Shown here one piece after another: positions 9,264-19,086 of a DNA stretch of 64,000 nucleotides. Positions within the stretch are counted from its first letter, which is position 1. Every line of letters starts with the position of its first letter. Under the pieces are notes generated by a model that was not told the DNA's origin, did no database searches, and saw nothing but the letters and a program-made list of their open reading frames with translations. Source of the stretch: Paludibacterium purpuratum (lineage in GTDB: Bacteria > Pseudomonadota > Gammaproteobacteria > Burkholderiales > Chromobacteriaceae). A program made the position numbers and the translations under genes. The stretch is from the NCBI RefSeq assembly GCF_004363805.1, contig NZ_SNZP01000001.1:186001-250000 (forward strand), written 5' to 3'.

Positions 9264-10081
9264 CCAGCCGGAACCGCGAATCGCTCAAGCACTATTTCCG
9301 TGAAGGCGCGTTGCCCAACGAAGGGCATTTCGCCGATCTGATCGACTCCATGCTCAATATGAGCGACGAAGGCTTCCGCAAATCGGTGGAGAATGGCTTC
9401 GAAGTATCCGCCTTGGCGGGCCACGATGCCTTGATCAGTTTCTTTCGCGACCAAGAGCAGGAAAACCCCGCTTGGCGGCTGGAGCTTGCGGGCGCGCGCG
9501 ACGCACTGCTGCTGCGCGGCAGCGCGCCGCGCGACAACATCGGCGAAGATGGCCAGCCCGCCGCGCCGGCCTTGTTGACCTTGCAGCACGATCTCGTGCA
9601 CCCCGCCGTCGGTATCGGTACCGAGTCGCCGCAGGCTACGCTGGATGTGGCGGGCGTGCTGCGCAGTCAAGGACGCCAAGGCGCGTCGGCACGCCGGATC
9701 GAGACGCCGCTGCTGGCCAATGGCCAATGGCAGGATCTGACCGACGAGCTGCAGGGCTGCCAGGCGTTCGAGGTGATGGCCGGCGCCGGCCATAGCGGGG
9801 AGGGGCGCTTCGGCCTGCTGCATGCGGTGGCGCTCAATACTTACAACCCGACACTCGGGCTGTTCAATCTGTTCAACCGCAAGCGCGGCATACGCTGTAC
9901 GCATGGCTACTACAGTCGGCGCTGCGATCGCTTGCAACTGCGTTGGCATGGCAGCAGCGGGCGCCAAGCCAGCTATCGGCTGCAAATCCGCAGCGGCTGC
10001 GATTTCGGTGCCGGCGTGCAGATCCAGGCGCAATTGACGCAGTTGTGGTTCGATCCGCACATGAAGGGCGGTCAGCCATGA
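9260..10081 (+). CDS. Fibre-like eCIS protein, putative receptor-binding element
   Basis: A 273-aa protein starting at ATG 9260 (the frame is open to 9107 but overlaps the previous gene). The N-terminus has the motif RESLKHYFREGALPNEGHFA followed by DLIDSMLNMSDEGF, seen in phage- and eCIS-associated tail-fibre-like proteins. A segment VGIGTESPQATLDVAGVLRS resembles shaft repeats of tail fibres. The C-terminal 130 residues form a distinct Trp/Gly/Arg-rich domain with several Cys (GIRCTHGYYSRRCDRLQLRW), possibly a compact adhesive head. It sits between the two large baseplate genes and overlaps both by 4 nt. Binding to target cells is inferred from architecture only. Confidence 0.65.
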   Translation: MTSRNRESLKHYFREGALPNEGHFADLIDSMLNMSDEGFRKSVENGFEVSALAGHDALISFFRDQEQENPAWRLELAGARDALLLRGSAPRDNIGEDGQPAAPALLTLQHDLVHPAVGIGTESPQATLDVAGVLRSQGRQGASARRIETPLLANGQWQDLTDELQGCQAFEVMAGAGHSGEGRFGLLHAVALNTYNPTLGLFNLFNRKRGIRCTHGYYSRRCDRLQLRWHGSSGRQASYRLQIRSGCDFGAGVQIQAQLTQLWFDPHMKGGQP

Positions 10082-12570
10082 GTATGCAGCCGCTGCCCGC
10101 CGACGGGGCGCCGACCGGCGCCCATATCGCGCGTTTGGAAGGCGACCCCGAATACGGTTTCGCCGATTTGCGCCGGCGCGGCTTGGCGCTGGCGCAAGCA
10201 GGCAGCGGCGAGTTGTGGAGCGACTACAACCATCACGACCCGGGCGTGACCTTGCTCGAAGCGCTGTGCTACGCGCTGACCGAAGGGCTGTACGGCGCCG
10301 ATATGGCGCTGGCCGACTTGCTCACCGGCGAGAATGGCCGCATCGACTATGCGCGCCACGGCTTACACCCGCCCGAAGATGCGCTGCCGTGCCGCCCCTG
10401 CACCGAAAGCGATTGGTTGCGCTATCTGTTCGATCGCGTGCCGCAGCTCCGCCACGCGCGCCTGTCGGTACCGCAAGACGATGGGCGATGGCACTGGGCG
10501 TTGAATATCGCCGAAACGCGACGCGAGGTGGCGGCGGTACAGGCCATGCGGGCCTACTGGCGAGCGCGCAACTTGGGCGAGGATCTGGCCGTGCCGCCGG
10601 TGGTCCTCAAGCCGCGCTGGTGTGCGTTGCAATTCGAGTTGAGCGTCGAAGGGCCGCGAGATGTGACCGACATCCTGGTCGAGCTGGTGCGCCGCACGGC
10701 CGAGCGAGTCGGCGCCGTGCCGCAGCGTCAATCGATGCGGGTGCGGCTGGATCAGGCAATGCGCGAGGGCGGACTCGATAGCGCCAGTCTGTTCGAGGGA
10801 CCGGCCTTGCGTGATGGCTGGCTGGATGCCGAGGCGCTGAGCCGCGAGATGGGTAGTCCGCTGTATTTCAGCGATCTGGCGCAGACCTTGCGCCAGATCG
10901 ACGGGGTTGCCGATGTTCTGTCGCTGCGGCTGATTCCGTGCGAGGGCGAGGCGCAAGGCAATAGCCTGGAGCGTCAGGGCGACGATTGGGCGCTACAGCT
11001 GCATTGGCCGGAAGCGGCCGGGGATCTGAGCCAATGGCAGGTTAGGCGGCGCGGTATTGCTCTCGCCATCGACACCGGCGCGGTGATCCGTCGTCTGCAC
11101 GACGAGCGCAAAGCCCTTGGGCTCGCCGCAGGATGGTCGGTGCCGGACGAAGTGGTCTCGCACTGGCTGAGCCTGCCCGCCGGCCGCTACCTGGCGCCCA
11201 TGCCTTATCTGTCGAGCTGGCATCATCTGCCGCCGCTCTATCGTGCCGCGCATGCCGCGCCGGCGGCCGATGCCGCGGGCGAGGGGCAGTTCGCCGCTTA
11301 CTTGGCGCTGTTGGAGCAGTGGCTGGCACACGGCGAGGCCCAACAACAGCACCTGCGCCAATTATTCAGCGTCGACGCTGCGCCGGGGCAAAGCTATTGG
11401 TGGGATCCGCTCGACGCCGATCGATTACCGGGACTGGCCGGCTTGCGCGACGACGACGTCGAGGCGTTCGCCGAGGCCGATGCGGCACTGGCGCGGCGTG
11501 GGCGGGTGCTCGACCTGTTGTTGGCGCTGCATGGCGAATCCTGCGGGCAGAACAGTCTGCAGAACTTCGGTTGGTATTACCGTCCGGCGCAATGGCAACT
11601 GCATTTATACGAGTGCAAACGCCGTCTGCTGACGGATGTCGTGCGTCAAACGCGCGACCGCGGCGGCGCTTTCGACTATAGCCGGCCCGCGCTCGACACG
11701 GCGGACAATACCGCGCCGCTGCACACGCGTATCGCCTTGCTGCTCGGCTTCAGCCACAGCCACAGCCGACGACTGTGCCGCCGCTTGGCGGACATGGGCA
11801 TGGCCGTGGCGGAAAACCGGCGCTTGGCGCCCGCCGCGGGGGCGCCAGCCGGCCAGCAGGCGCTGGCCATGTGGCCGCCGTCGCGTGCCGGCATCGATAC
11901 GCTCTATGCCGAGGATCTGGTCGCGGGGCGCGTGGCGGATCGGCTGGCTCATTACTTTACCGAACTCGACCCGAGTGCTTTGCCGGCCGCGCTATTGCGT
12001 GCCGCCGCGCATGCCGAGCGCTATCGCGTGGTCGACGACCCCGGGCGGCCGCTGTGGCTGGGGCCCGACGAGAACAACCGTTGGTGGCCGCTGACGGTAC
12101 GCGGCGGCCCGGCGCACGCGCGCGCCGCCGGGCGCTACCTGCATGCTTTCGCTTGCGACAGCCAGCGCGATGCCGAGGGCCTGCACTTGGTCGAGCATGT
12201 GCTGCTGCGACCCTGCTCGGCCGAAGCGGCCGCCGACGTGCCGGACGATTTCTACCCGCATCGCATCAGCCTGGTGTTTGCCGGCTGGACCGCGCGCGGC
12301 CGCGATCCAGGATTTCGCGAGCTGGCGAAAGAAACCGTCGAGCAATCCTGCCCGGCGCATGTGCTACCCCGCTTGTTCTGGCTTGACGCCGCGCCGCTTG
12401 CAGCGTTCGAGCAGGCCTTCGCCGCCTGGCTCGATGCGCGCCGCGCCTATTGCCAGGCGTTGCGGGACGATCCTTGGCAGGTTCCGCCGTCGGTTGTCGG
12501 CGAACTAGACCGTACTGCCGGGCAGTTACGCGGGTCGATCGTCGACATGGGACGCGAGGAGGGGGTATGA
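10078..12570 (+). CDS. Large eCIS baseplate protein (Afp12-like)
   Basis: An 830-aa protein starting at ATG 10078, which overlaps the previous stop. Near the N-terminus it carries DYNHHDPGVTLLEALCYA (about residues 51-68), the conserved element of baseplate-J-type wedge proteins in eCIS clusters; the remainder is eCIS-specific. The C-terminal part includes HLVEHVLLRPC and a YPHRISLVFAGW stretch, typical of Afp12-like homologues. It presumably pairs with the 1338-aa protein to build the wedges. ATGA overlap with the next gene. Confidence 0.8.
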   Translation: MSMQPLPADGAPTGAHIARLEGDPEYGFADLRRRGLALAQAGSGELWSDYNHHDPGVTLLEALCYALTEGLYGADMALADLLTGENGRIDYARHGLHPPEDALPCRPCTESDWLRYLFDRVPQLRHARLSVPQDDGRWHWALNIAETRREVAAVQAMRAYWRARNLGEDLAVPPVVLKPRWCALQFELSVEGPRDVTDILVELVRRTAERVGAVPQRQSMRVRLDQAMREGGLDSASLFEGPALRDGWLDAEALSREMGSPLYFSDLAQTLRQIDGVADVLSLRLIPCEGEAQGNSLERQGDDWALQLHWPEAAGDLSQWQVRRRGIALAIDTGAVIRRLHDERKALGLAAGWSVPDEVVSHWLSLPAGRYLAPMPYLSSWHHLPPLYRAAHAAPAADAAGEGQFAAYLALLEQWLAHGEAQQQHLRQLFSVDAAPGQSYWWDPLDADRLPGLAGLRDDDVEAFAEADAALARRGRVLDLLLALHGESCGQNSLQNFGWYYRPAQWQLHLYECKRRLLTDVVRQTRDRGGAFDYSRPALDTADNTAPLHTRIALLLGFSHSHSRRLCRRLADMGMAVAENRRLAPAAGAPAGQQALAMWPPSRAGIDTLYAEDLVAGRVADRLAHYFTELDPSALPAALLRAAAHAERYRVVDDPGRPLWLGPDENNRWWPLTVRGGPAHARAAGRYLHAFACDSQRDAEGLHLVEHVLLRPCSAEAAADVPDDFYPHRISLVFAGWTARGRDPGFRELAKETVEQSCPAHVLPRLFWLDAAPLAAFEQAFAAWLDARRAYCQALRDDPWQVPPSVVGELDRTAGQLRGSIVDMGREEGV

Positions 12571-15212
12571 GCCGCGCCCAGCATGCGATCGAAACGCTCA
12601 GCTGGCAGAGTCGCGCCGCCAGGCCTGACGCCGCCATGGCGCACCAGGCGCGCTTGAGCGCCTTTCTCGCCGGCCCGGGGCAGGCCGCCATCGATAAAGT
12701 GTTCTCGCATCTGTCGCCGCCAGGCGAGGTATGGCGACTCGACCGCCTGGAGATCGACCTCGGCCCCTTGGCGCCGGAGGACAGCTTCGAACAATGGGCC
12801 GATTGCCTGGAAAGACAACTGTGGACCCAATTGCTGCGGGTGCGGCAGACCTTGCCGCCCTCGGCGCGCACCGGACTACTGGCCTGGCGCGCAGCGGCCG
12901 GGACGGGCGGCGCGCGCTCGTTGAGCGCCAGTCAGCACGCATTGGAAAATTTCCTGTATTACCTGGCGCACGGCCATTTGCCCTGGTCGCTCAGCCCGCT
13001 GGCCGGCCGTGAGTTGTCGGCGTGGCTGGCGCGCCTGGCCCAGCGCACCGGCCCGCGCTTATGGACGCTGCTGCAGCAGATCTACCCCAGCGACTATGTG
13101 CTGGCGCGTCTGAGCCAGATCACACCGCATCAGGGGCTGCAAGCCTTGTTGGCTGTGCGCCACCGCGAATTGGCCGACAGCTTGTCGATGCTGGACGAAC
13201 AGATCCTGGCACCCTTGCAGGCGCGCGGTCGGCTGGGCGCCTATCAGGTTGCCCGGCTGCAGCAGGCCTGGCGCGTGGCCGGATTGCGCGCGCTATGGGG
13301 ACAACGCGCCGGCAACCTGAGTTCCGACCGCTTGCGCCGCTTGTTGCATGAGTTGGGTGCCGCGCTCAGCCTGCAGTTGGGCCAAGGCTGGCTGAGCGCT
13401 TGGCGGCCGGCCCAGACGTTACGCGGCCGTCGCGGCGCGCAAAGCGAATTGACGCAGATGCTGCTCAGCGGTCTGTTTTGCGTGTTGGGGCGCCGGCCGG
13501 GTCAGCCCAAGCCACCCGCTCGCGACTCGGGCGCGGCAGCCCCGCGGCGAGTGGTATTCGCGCGCGCGGCAAGGGTCGACAACGATTCGGCACGGCGGGA
13601 GGTGGACGAACCGCCCGAACTGAGCGAGGCAACCCTGGCGGCGTGGCTGCCCGGACCGCAGCGGCGCGCGTCGCCAGAGTTGCGGGCGCAACTGCAAACC
13701 TTGTTATTGCGACGCGAACGTCGCTGGGATTGCGCGAGGCGCTTAAGCGCCGCCACGCGTTGGCGGCTGATCGGCGCCTTATCCGGTCGCGCGGCGGATT
13801 CGGCGGCAGCCTCCGGCGATAGCGCCGATGCCGCCAATGCCGGTGCGCGCTGGGACGAATCGCTGCGGCAGTTCGCGCTGGCGGCGCTGTCGGGCGGCGC
13901 CCGCCCAGTGGCTGGACAGACGGCGGGGCTGTCGGCCTTGCAAGCCTGGCTGCTCGATTACACGCTGCGTCAATTGGCCCTGGGCGAGGCCGCACCGCGA
14001 GATGCGCGCGGTTGGCAGCGACTGTGGCAGCGCGCACTGGCCGAGTGGCGCGCGCCACCTGCCGCCGCCGATCCCCCGCAGCCGGTCGCCGTGGCCCCCG
14101 TCACCGCAACCACCGGCACGACCGCAGGCAAGCTGTCGCGCATTCTGGCCTTTGCCGCCGAGCCGGTGGCGCGGCGCGGCTGGCTGCCGCGCTTGCGCAT
14201 CGCACTCTGGCTGGCCGAACCGACACTCTGCCGCGCCTGGTTGGCGCGCACGCAAGATGCCGAGCGCTGGACGCTCCTGCATGCTTTGTTCCCCACGGCC
14301 GCGCCGGCGCTCGAAACCGCCAGCCGTGCGTTGTTGGCCGCCCAGGCGCTGTTGCTGCCACAATGGACCGGGGCGCAACGCCAAGCCAGCCACTGGGACT
14401 TTTTGACCGCCTACCTGCTACGCGATGGCCTGCCGCCCACGCCCGACGGCATGGCGCGCCGCTATGCGCTGCATCTGTGCCGCGAGACGCTGTCCGAGCA
14501 CGGCGCGCAGGGGGCGACGCTCGCGCGTTGGCTGGCGCTCCTCGATCAAGCGCTGAACGCGACCGGTGCCGAACCGGTGCGGTCGATTTCCTCGGCGGCG
14601 TTGCGTCGGGCGCCAAGCGTGGCCGAACAATGGCAAGCCAGCCGTTTGCCAAACGCGGCGCGAACCCGTGCGCCCCAGCCCGCACCGCCGCCAGCGATCG
14701 ATGGCCATTATCTGAACAACGCCGGCCTGGTGCTATTGGCCAATTACAGCCAGCGCTTGTTCGGCGTACTCGGTCTGCTCGACGGCGCGCGGTTTAGCGA
14801 CGCCGAGGCGCAATCGCGCGCAGTGCGTTGCCTGGCCTACCTGGTGGACGGCCACGACCAGGGCAGCGAACCGGAATGGGTGCTGCCCAAGCTGCTGTGC
14901 GGCATGCCGCTGGCGCAACCGTTAATCGGCGAGGCGGGGGTGGCGCCGGACACGCGCGCCGTGCTCGACAGCCTGCTCGACGCGGTGATCGCGCATTGGT
15001 CGGCGCTGGGCCGCACCTCGCCGACCGGCCTGCGCGAAACCTTCCTGCTGCGGGAGGGCGGGTTGCGGCACGAACAGACCAGCGCCGCCGCGCATTGGCG
15101 CCTGACGGTGAAGCCCGGGCCGTTCGACATGCTGCTCGACCGGTTGCCCTGGTCCTACGCCACGATCAAATTGCCCTGGATGACGGAGGCGCTGTATGTC
15201 GATTGGCGCTAA
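12567..15212 (+). CDS. Contractile injection system tape-measure-type protein (Afp14-like)
   Basis: An 881-aa protein starting at ATG 12567. The N-terminus has IDKVFSHLSPPGEVWRLDRLEIDLG, and the last 170 residues carry the CIS_TMP signature: YLNNAGLVLLANYSQRLFGV, FSDAEAQSRAVRCLAYLVDG and PEWVLPKLLCGMPLAQP. This family is proposed to set particle length. The middle (about 290-700) is Arg/Ala-rich and low in complexity, as expected of a length-determining region. It overlaps the ATPase gene by 17 nt. Confidence 0.88.
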   Translation: MSRAQHAIETLSWQSRAARPDAAMAHQARLSAFLAGPGQAAIDKVFSHLSPPGEVWRLDRLEIDLGPLAPEDSFEQWADCLERQLWTQLLRVRQTLPPSARTGLLAWRAAAGTGGARSLSASQHALENFLYYLAHGHLPWSLSPLAGRELSAWLARLAQRTGPRLWTLLQQIYPSDYVLARLSQITPHQGLQALLAVRHRELADSLSMLDEQILAPLQARGRLGAYQVARLQQAWRVAGLRALWGQRAGNLSSDRLRRLLHELGAALSLQLGQGWLSAWRPAQTLRGRRGAQSELTQMLLSGLFCVLGRRPGQPKPPARDSGAAAPRRVVFARAARVDNDSARREVDEPPELSEATLAAWLPGPQRRASPELRAQLQTLLLRRERRWDCARRLSAATRWRLIGALSGRAADSAAASGDSADAANAGARWDESLRQFALAALSGGARPVAGQTAGLSALQAWLLDYTLRQLALGEAAPRDARGWQRLWQRALAEWRAPPAAADPPQPVAVAPVTATTGTTAGKLSRILAFAAEPVARRGWLPRLRIALWLAEPTLCRAWLARTQDAERWTLLHALFPTAAPALETASRALLAAQALLLPQWTGAQRQASHWDFLTAYLLRDGLPPTPDGMARRYALHLCRETLSEHGAQGATLARWLALLDQALNATGAEPVRSISSAALRRAPSVAEQWQASRLPNAARTRAPQPAPPPAIDGHYLNNAGLVLLANYSQRLFGVLGLLDGARFSDAEAQSRAVRCLAYLVDGHDQGSEPEWVLPKLLCGMPLAQPLIGEAGVAPDTRAVLDSLLDAVIAHWSALGRTSPTGLRETFLLREGGLRHEQTSAAAHWRLTVKPGPFDMLLDRLPWSYATIKLPWMTEALYVDWR

Positions 15213-16545
15213 CGCCATGGCGCACGCCGAAGCGCTGCGGCGCGAGCTCGACTGGTTCGAAGCCGTGCTCGACCTGCGCTTCAAGCAGCACTTCGCCGGC
15301 GAAGGCATCGATTGGTCGGCGTTGCCGCCCGCGCCCGAACTGCCGGAAGGCAGCGCGTTGGCGGAAATGGTGGCGCAATACGCGCTGGGCGAGCGCGAGC
15401 GTCTGATGCTGGCGTTGGGGCTTGCACCGCATCTGCGCCCGGCGGCGCTGGATCTGTTCTTCGTCAAGAACAGCCATTTCGACCGCCTGTTCAGCGAGTT
15501 CGGCGGTATCAAGGCCGCGCGCCACGCCGGTTTTCTGCCCAGCGGCGAAACCGCGGCTTTTTTGTTGGCCGGCGACGATCTGGCGGCGCGTATCGCCTTG
15601 CTGGCGCTATTCGATCCGCAGCATGCCTTTGCCAGCGCCGGCCTGCTGCAGCTCGATGGCGAGGCGGGCGGCGAGCCGCAGTTGGCCAGCCTACTGCAAG
15701 TCAGCGCCGAGGCCTTGCAGCGCCTGCAGACCGGGGTGTGGCACAAGCCCGATTACAACGCGCAGTTTCCGGCCAAGCGCATCAGCACCGCCTTGGGCTG
15801 GGACGACCTGGTGCTGGCGCCCGAAGTGATGGCGGAAGTCGACGTGCTGCGCGCTTGGCTGCGCAACGGCCCGACGCTGATGAACGATTGGGGACTTTCC
15901 CGCGCGGTGAAACCCGGCTACCGCTGCCTGTTCTACGGCCCGCCAGGCACCGGCAAGACCCTGACGGCTTCGTTGTTGGGGCAGGGCGCCGATGTCGATG
16001 TCTACCGTATCGACCTATCGATGGTGGTATCCAAATACATCGGCGAAACCGAGAAAAACTTGGCCCGGGTGTTCGACCAGGCGCAAAACCGGCGGTGGAT
16101 ACTGTTTTTCGACGAGGCCGACGCGCTGTTCGGCAAGCGTACCGCCGCCAACAGCAGCAACGACCGTCACGCCAATCAGGAAGTGGCCTATCTGCTGCAG
16201 CGGGTGGAGGACTTTCCCGGCGTGGTCATCCTGGCTAGCAATCTGCGCGGCAATATCGACGAAGCCTTTTCGCGGCGTTTTCAATCCATGATCTATTTCC
16301 CCCTGCCCGACGCCACCCAACGCCTGCGACTGTGGCAGAGCCTGCTGAGCCAGCCTGAACGGTTGGCCGACGATATCGACCTGCTCGATTTGGCCGAACG
16401 CCACACCTTGTCGGGCGGCGCCATGGTCAACGTGCTGCGTTTCGCCGTACTCCAGGCCGAACTCGCCGGCGAAAAACGGCTCTCGGCCGAGCACCTGCGC
16501 CAGGGCCTGGCACGCGAAATGCGCAAGGAAGGGAGAACGCTATGA
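15196..16545 (+). CDS. eCIS-associated AAA+ ATPase (Afp15-like)
   Basis: A 449-aa protein with an eCIS-specific N-terminal domain (about 1-190) and a C-terminal AAA+ domain. The Walker A GPPGTGKT is near residue 250 and the Walker B ILFFDEADALFGKR near residue 305; NEVAYLLQR-like and sensor SNLRGNIDEAFSRRF segments follow. The Arg-finger-type RRF is intact. Afp15-type ATPases are required for assembly or loading but are not part of the purified particle; the substrate is not certain. The stop overlaps the next ATG by 4 nt, so the ATPase and membrane protein are translationally coupled. Confidence 0.93.
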   Translation: MSIGANAMAHAEALRRELDWFEAVLDLRFKQHFAGEGIDWSALPPAPELPEGSALAEMVAQYALGERERLMLALGLAPHLRPAALDLFFVKNSHFDRLFSEFGGIKAARHAGFLPSGETAAFLLAGDDLAARIALLALFDPQHAFASAGLLQLDGEAGGEPQLASLLQVSAEALQRLQTGVWHKPDYNAQFPAKRISTALGWDDLVLAPEVMAEVDVLRAWLRNGPTLMNDWGLSRAVKPGYRCLFYGPPGTGKTLTASLLGQGADVDVYRIDLSMVVSKYIGETEKNLARVFDQAQNRRWILFFDEADALFGKRTAANSSNDRHANQEVAYLLQRVEDFPGVVILASNLRGNIDEAFSRRFQSMIYFPLPDATQRLRLWQSLLSQPERLADDIDLLDLAERHTLSGGAMVNVLRFAVLQAELAGEKRLSAEHLRQGLAREMRKEGRTL

Positions 16546-19070
16546 GCGCGGGACGGATGCGGCAGTGGGCGCTGGTGCTGGCGGGCTGCCTGGCGCTGTC
16601 GCCGGCTTGGTCGGCGCCGGCCTCCGCACCGACGGCTGCCCTGGCGCTGGCGCCATCCGCCTGCTTGCCGGGCGATGCGCAACTGCCCGGCGACCCGAAT
16701 TGTCCGGGGGGCATCGAAGCCTTGTCGCTGCACCGAACCGCGCTGGTGGCGCTGCCTGCTGCGAAATCGGGCCATCCCTATCTTTACCGCTTCCAGCCCA
16801 GTGGCGGGTTGCCGCCTTACCGCTTTCTCGAGATCGGCTCCGGCCTGCCGGCCGGCTTGAGCCTGAGCGCCGATGGCCGGGTGGTGGGTAACACCGTGCA
16901 AACCGGTAGCTGGCGTTTTACCCTCGAATTGCGCGACCAGGGCGATCAAGTACTGCGCCAGCGCTTCACCCTGCGCGTGATCGGGCCGACGGTGCCCAAG
17001 CCCGCGCCGGAGCCGAAAACCATTGTCGACGTACCCGGCGAGCGGGCACAGCAACCGTTGCCGATCGCCGACGAGATCGTGACCTATCTGCTCGGCGCCG
17101 AAGCGATTTCGGCGATCGCCCCCGATGCCGTGCCACCCGCGCCGGTCCCCGACGCCTCGGCCCCGGCCCCGGCCGCTACGGCGAAGAAGTCCAACGCCAG
17201 CCAGCCGCGCATGCCGACGGCGCTGCCGCCGGGGCTGAGTTCGCTCGATCCCGACCGGCCCTTGCCGGAAGACTTGGACATGCTGCCGCCGATCGCCCTC
17301 AAGCCGGACGCCGTGCCGGCCAAGTCGGCGGCCAAGGCGCCCCCGGTCAATTACAGCGTCTTGAGCGCCGGCGCCGCCAAGCAATTGCAAAGGCTGCTGC
17401 TGCCGCTGGTCGGCGTGGAATATTTGAACCGCGGGCTGTTGCTGGCCGCGCTCGACGACCGCGTCTGCCGCTATGCCCAAGCCTTGACGCGGCAGGCGGC
17501 ATTGGACAGCCGGCAGGCGGCGCCGAGCGACGGGCAATGGCGCGCGCGCTGCGCCGAGGCGTGGCAAACGCCGGTCAACCATGCGCTGCTGCGCGCCGAC
17601 GGCCGCATCGCTTGGCAGGACTTGCCGCTGTGGCTAATGCCGCCGCCAGTGCGCGAGCGGCTGGCCGCCCAGGCCGCGCTGCACCACGCACCGTATTCGA
17701 CCACCGCGCCGATCTGGCAGGGCTCCGGCTGCAATTGCCTGCTGAGCGCCCGCGATGGCGAGGTGTTCGGCTTCTTTCCCGGTTGGCACGATCCTAAACT
17801 TGGGCTGAAGGTCAACTTTGGGCTATACGAACACATCGTCACCCTGGCGCAGCCCATCGACGACGACGGCCATGTCGCCTTGCCACAGCCGAGCGCCGAG
17901 CAGTTGGCGTTCTTCGACGCCGCCAACCGTTTCCGCACCCAGCTCGACCTGACGCTTTATCGGGGCGACTGGCGTTTTCTGGCGCGCTTGAGCCCGGATG
18001 AACTGCGCGCGCGCGCCGACAGGGCGGCGAGCGAAGCGCGCCGGCTGATCGACACCCCGCTGGCGCGTTATTTCCGGCGCTGGCAAGACAAGCTGCCGGG
18101 CATGGGCGGCGGCCAGACTTTGGGTGACGGCCTGGTGCTGTATCTCGACCAGACCCCGGCTGTCGGCAGTACCGATTACAGCAAGTTCGAGCTGTTCCGC
18201 GACCGGTTGATCCGCGCGCTGATCGCCGAGCTGCGCCAAGGAGAACGACAATACACGCTGAGCCTGATGATCGACGGCACGGATCTGCTGCCGCGTGCAC
18301 TTTTGGCCGGCACCAGTGCCGATGCCGCGCCGCCCGGCAGGTGGACCGTCGCGCAACTGGCCGACTATCTCAAATTGGCCGAAGACCCGCCCCCTGGCGA
18401 CAGCGCGTCGCTGCCGCGCAACCCCTATCAAAGCGCTAGCAAACTTAGTCTCAAATTGCTGCTGATGCTGCCCGAGCCTAGCTCGGTGAGTAAAAAAGCG
18501 TTGCGACAATATATCGATACCGTGCCCGCACTGGCAGGCGGGCAGCGCGTGCGCTTCTTGCGCCACATCCTGCCGCTGGTGTCGCTCGGCAGCACCGATG
18601 CGGCGCAGTTCAACGACGACATGCTGTATTTCAACGACAACTTCGGCGGCGCGGCGCTGTGGCCGCGGCCGATCACGCTGGACGCGCAGTCGCGTCAGCT
18701 CGATAAGAGCGTGCGCGCCAGCATCCTGGGCGGCGAGCCGACCGAGAACCCGGTGTGCGACCAAGTGTGCAATTGGCGCTGGGAAGTGCGCGCCGTGTTC
18801 GCGCTCTTGGCGCTCATCGCCGTCGTCTCCTTGCTGCTATATCTAACATCATGCCGTATCCGCGCACTCGGCCGGCCCTACCAGCTCTACCTGCTGCTCG
18901 CCGCCATCGCACCTTTGCTGTTCGGCGGCCTGTTGCTCGGTTGCGACCCGGACCTCAACACCGGCACCGGCGCCGGCAAACTGAGCAATATCCTGCTGAT
19001 CGTGGTGCTGGTGGCGGTGATCTTGAGCCTTTTGATTCCGCTGCTACAACCCAAAGTCGAAAAACCCTGA
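16542..19070 (+). CDS. Exported, C-terminally membrane-anchored protein with Ig-like domain, eCIS operon
   Basis: An 842-aa protein without a confident family. It starts with an export signal (WALVLAGCLALSPAWSA); cleavage after AWSA is likely, though LAGC could be a lipobox. Residues about 75-150 resemble a putative Ig (He_PIG) domain: GGLPPYRFLEIGSGLPAGLS, then GRVVGNTVQTGSWRFTLEL. A Pro/Ala-rich linker follows (about 200-270), then a long unrecognised globular region. Three hydrophobic helices close the protein (about 749-771, 781-799, 814-836). The ATGA overlap with the ATPase gene makes it part of the eCIS operon. An anchoring, docking or firing-platform role is inference; nothing in the sequence proves it. 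Confidence 0.75.
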   Translation: MSAGRMRQWALVLAGCLALSPAWSAPASAPTAALALAPSACLPGDAQLPGDPNCPGGIEALSLHRTALVALPAAKSGHPYLYRFQPSGGLPPYRFLEIGSGLPAGLSLSADGRVVGNTVQTGSWRFTLELRDQGDQVLRQRFTLRVIGPTVPKPAPEPKTIVDVPGERAQQPLPIADEIVTYLLGAEAISAIAPDAVPPAPVPDASAPAPAATAKKSNASQPRMPTALPPGLSSLDPDRPLPEDLDMLPPIALKPDAVPAKSAAKAPPVNYSVLSAGAAKQLQRLLLPLVGVEYLNRGLLLAALDDRVCRYAQALTRQAALDSRQAAPSDGQWRARCAEAWQTPVNHALLRADGRIAWQDLPLWLMPPPVRERLAAQAALHHAPYSTTAPIWQGSGCNCLLSARDGEVFGFFPGWHDPKLGLKVNFGLYEHIVTLAQPIDDDGHVALPQPSAEQLAFFDAANRFRTQLDLTLYRGDWRFLARLSPDELRARADRAASEARRLIDTPLARYFRRWQDKLPGMGGGQTLGDGLVLYLDQTPAVGSTDYSKFELFRDRLIRALIAELRQGERQYTLSLMIDGTDLLPRALLAGTSADAAPPGRWTVAQLADYLKLAEDPPPGDSASLPRNPYQSASKLSLKLLLMLPEPSSVSKKALRQYIDTVPALAGGQRVRFLRHILPLVSLGSTDAAQFNDDMLYFNDNFGGAALWPRPITLDAQSRQLDKSVRASILGGEPTENPVCDQVCNWRWEVRAVFALLALIAVVSLLLYLTSCRIRALGRPYQLYLLLAAIAPLLFGGLLLGCDPDLNTGTGAGKLSNILLIVVLVAVILSLLIPLLQPKVEKP

Positions 19071-19086
19071 TCTTTCGGAGGTGCCC

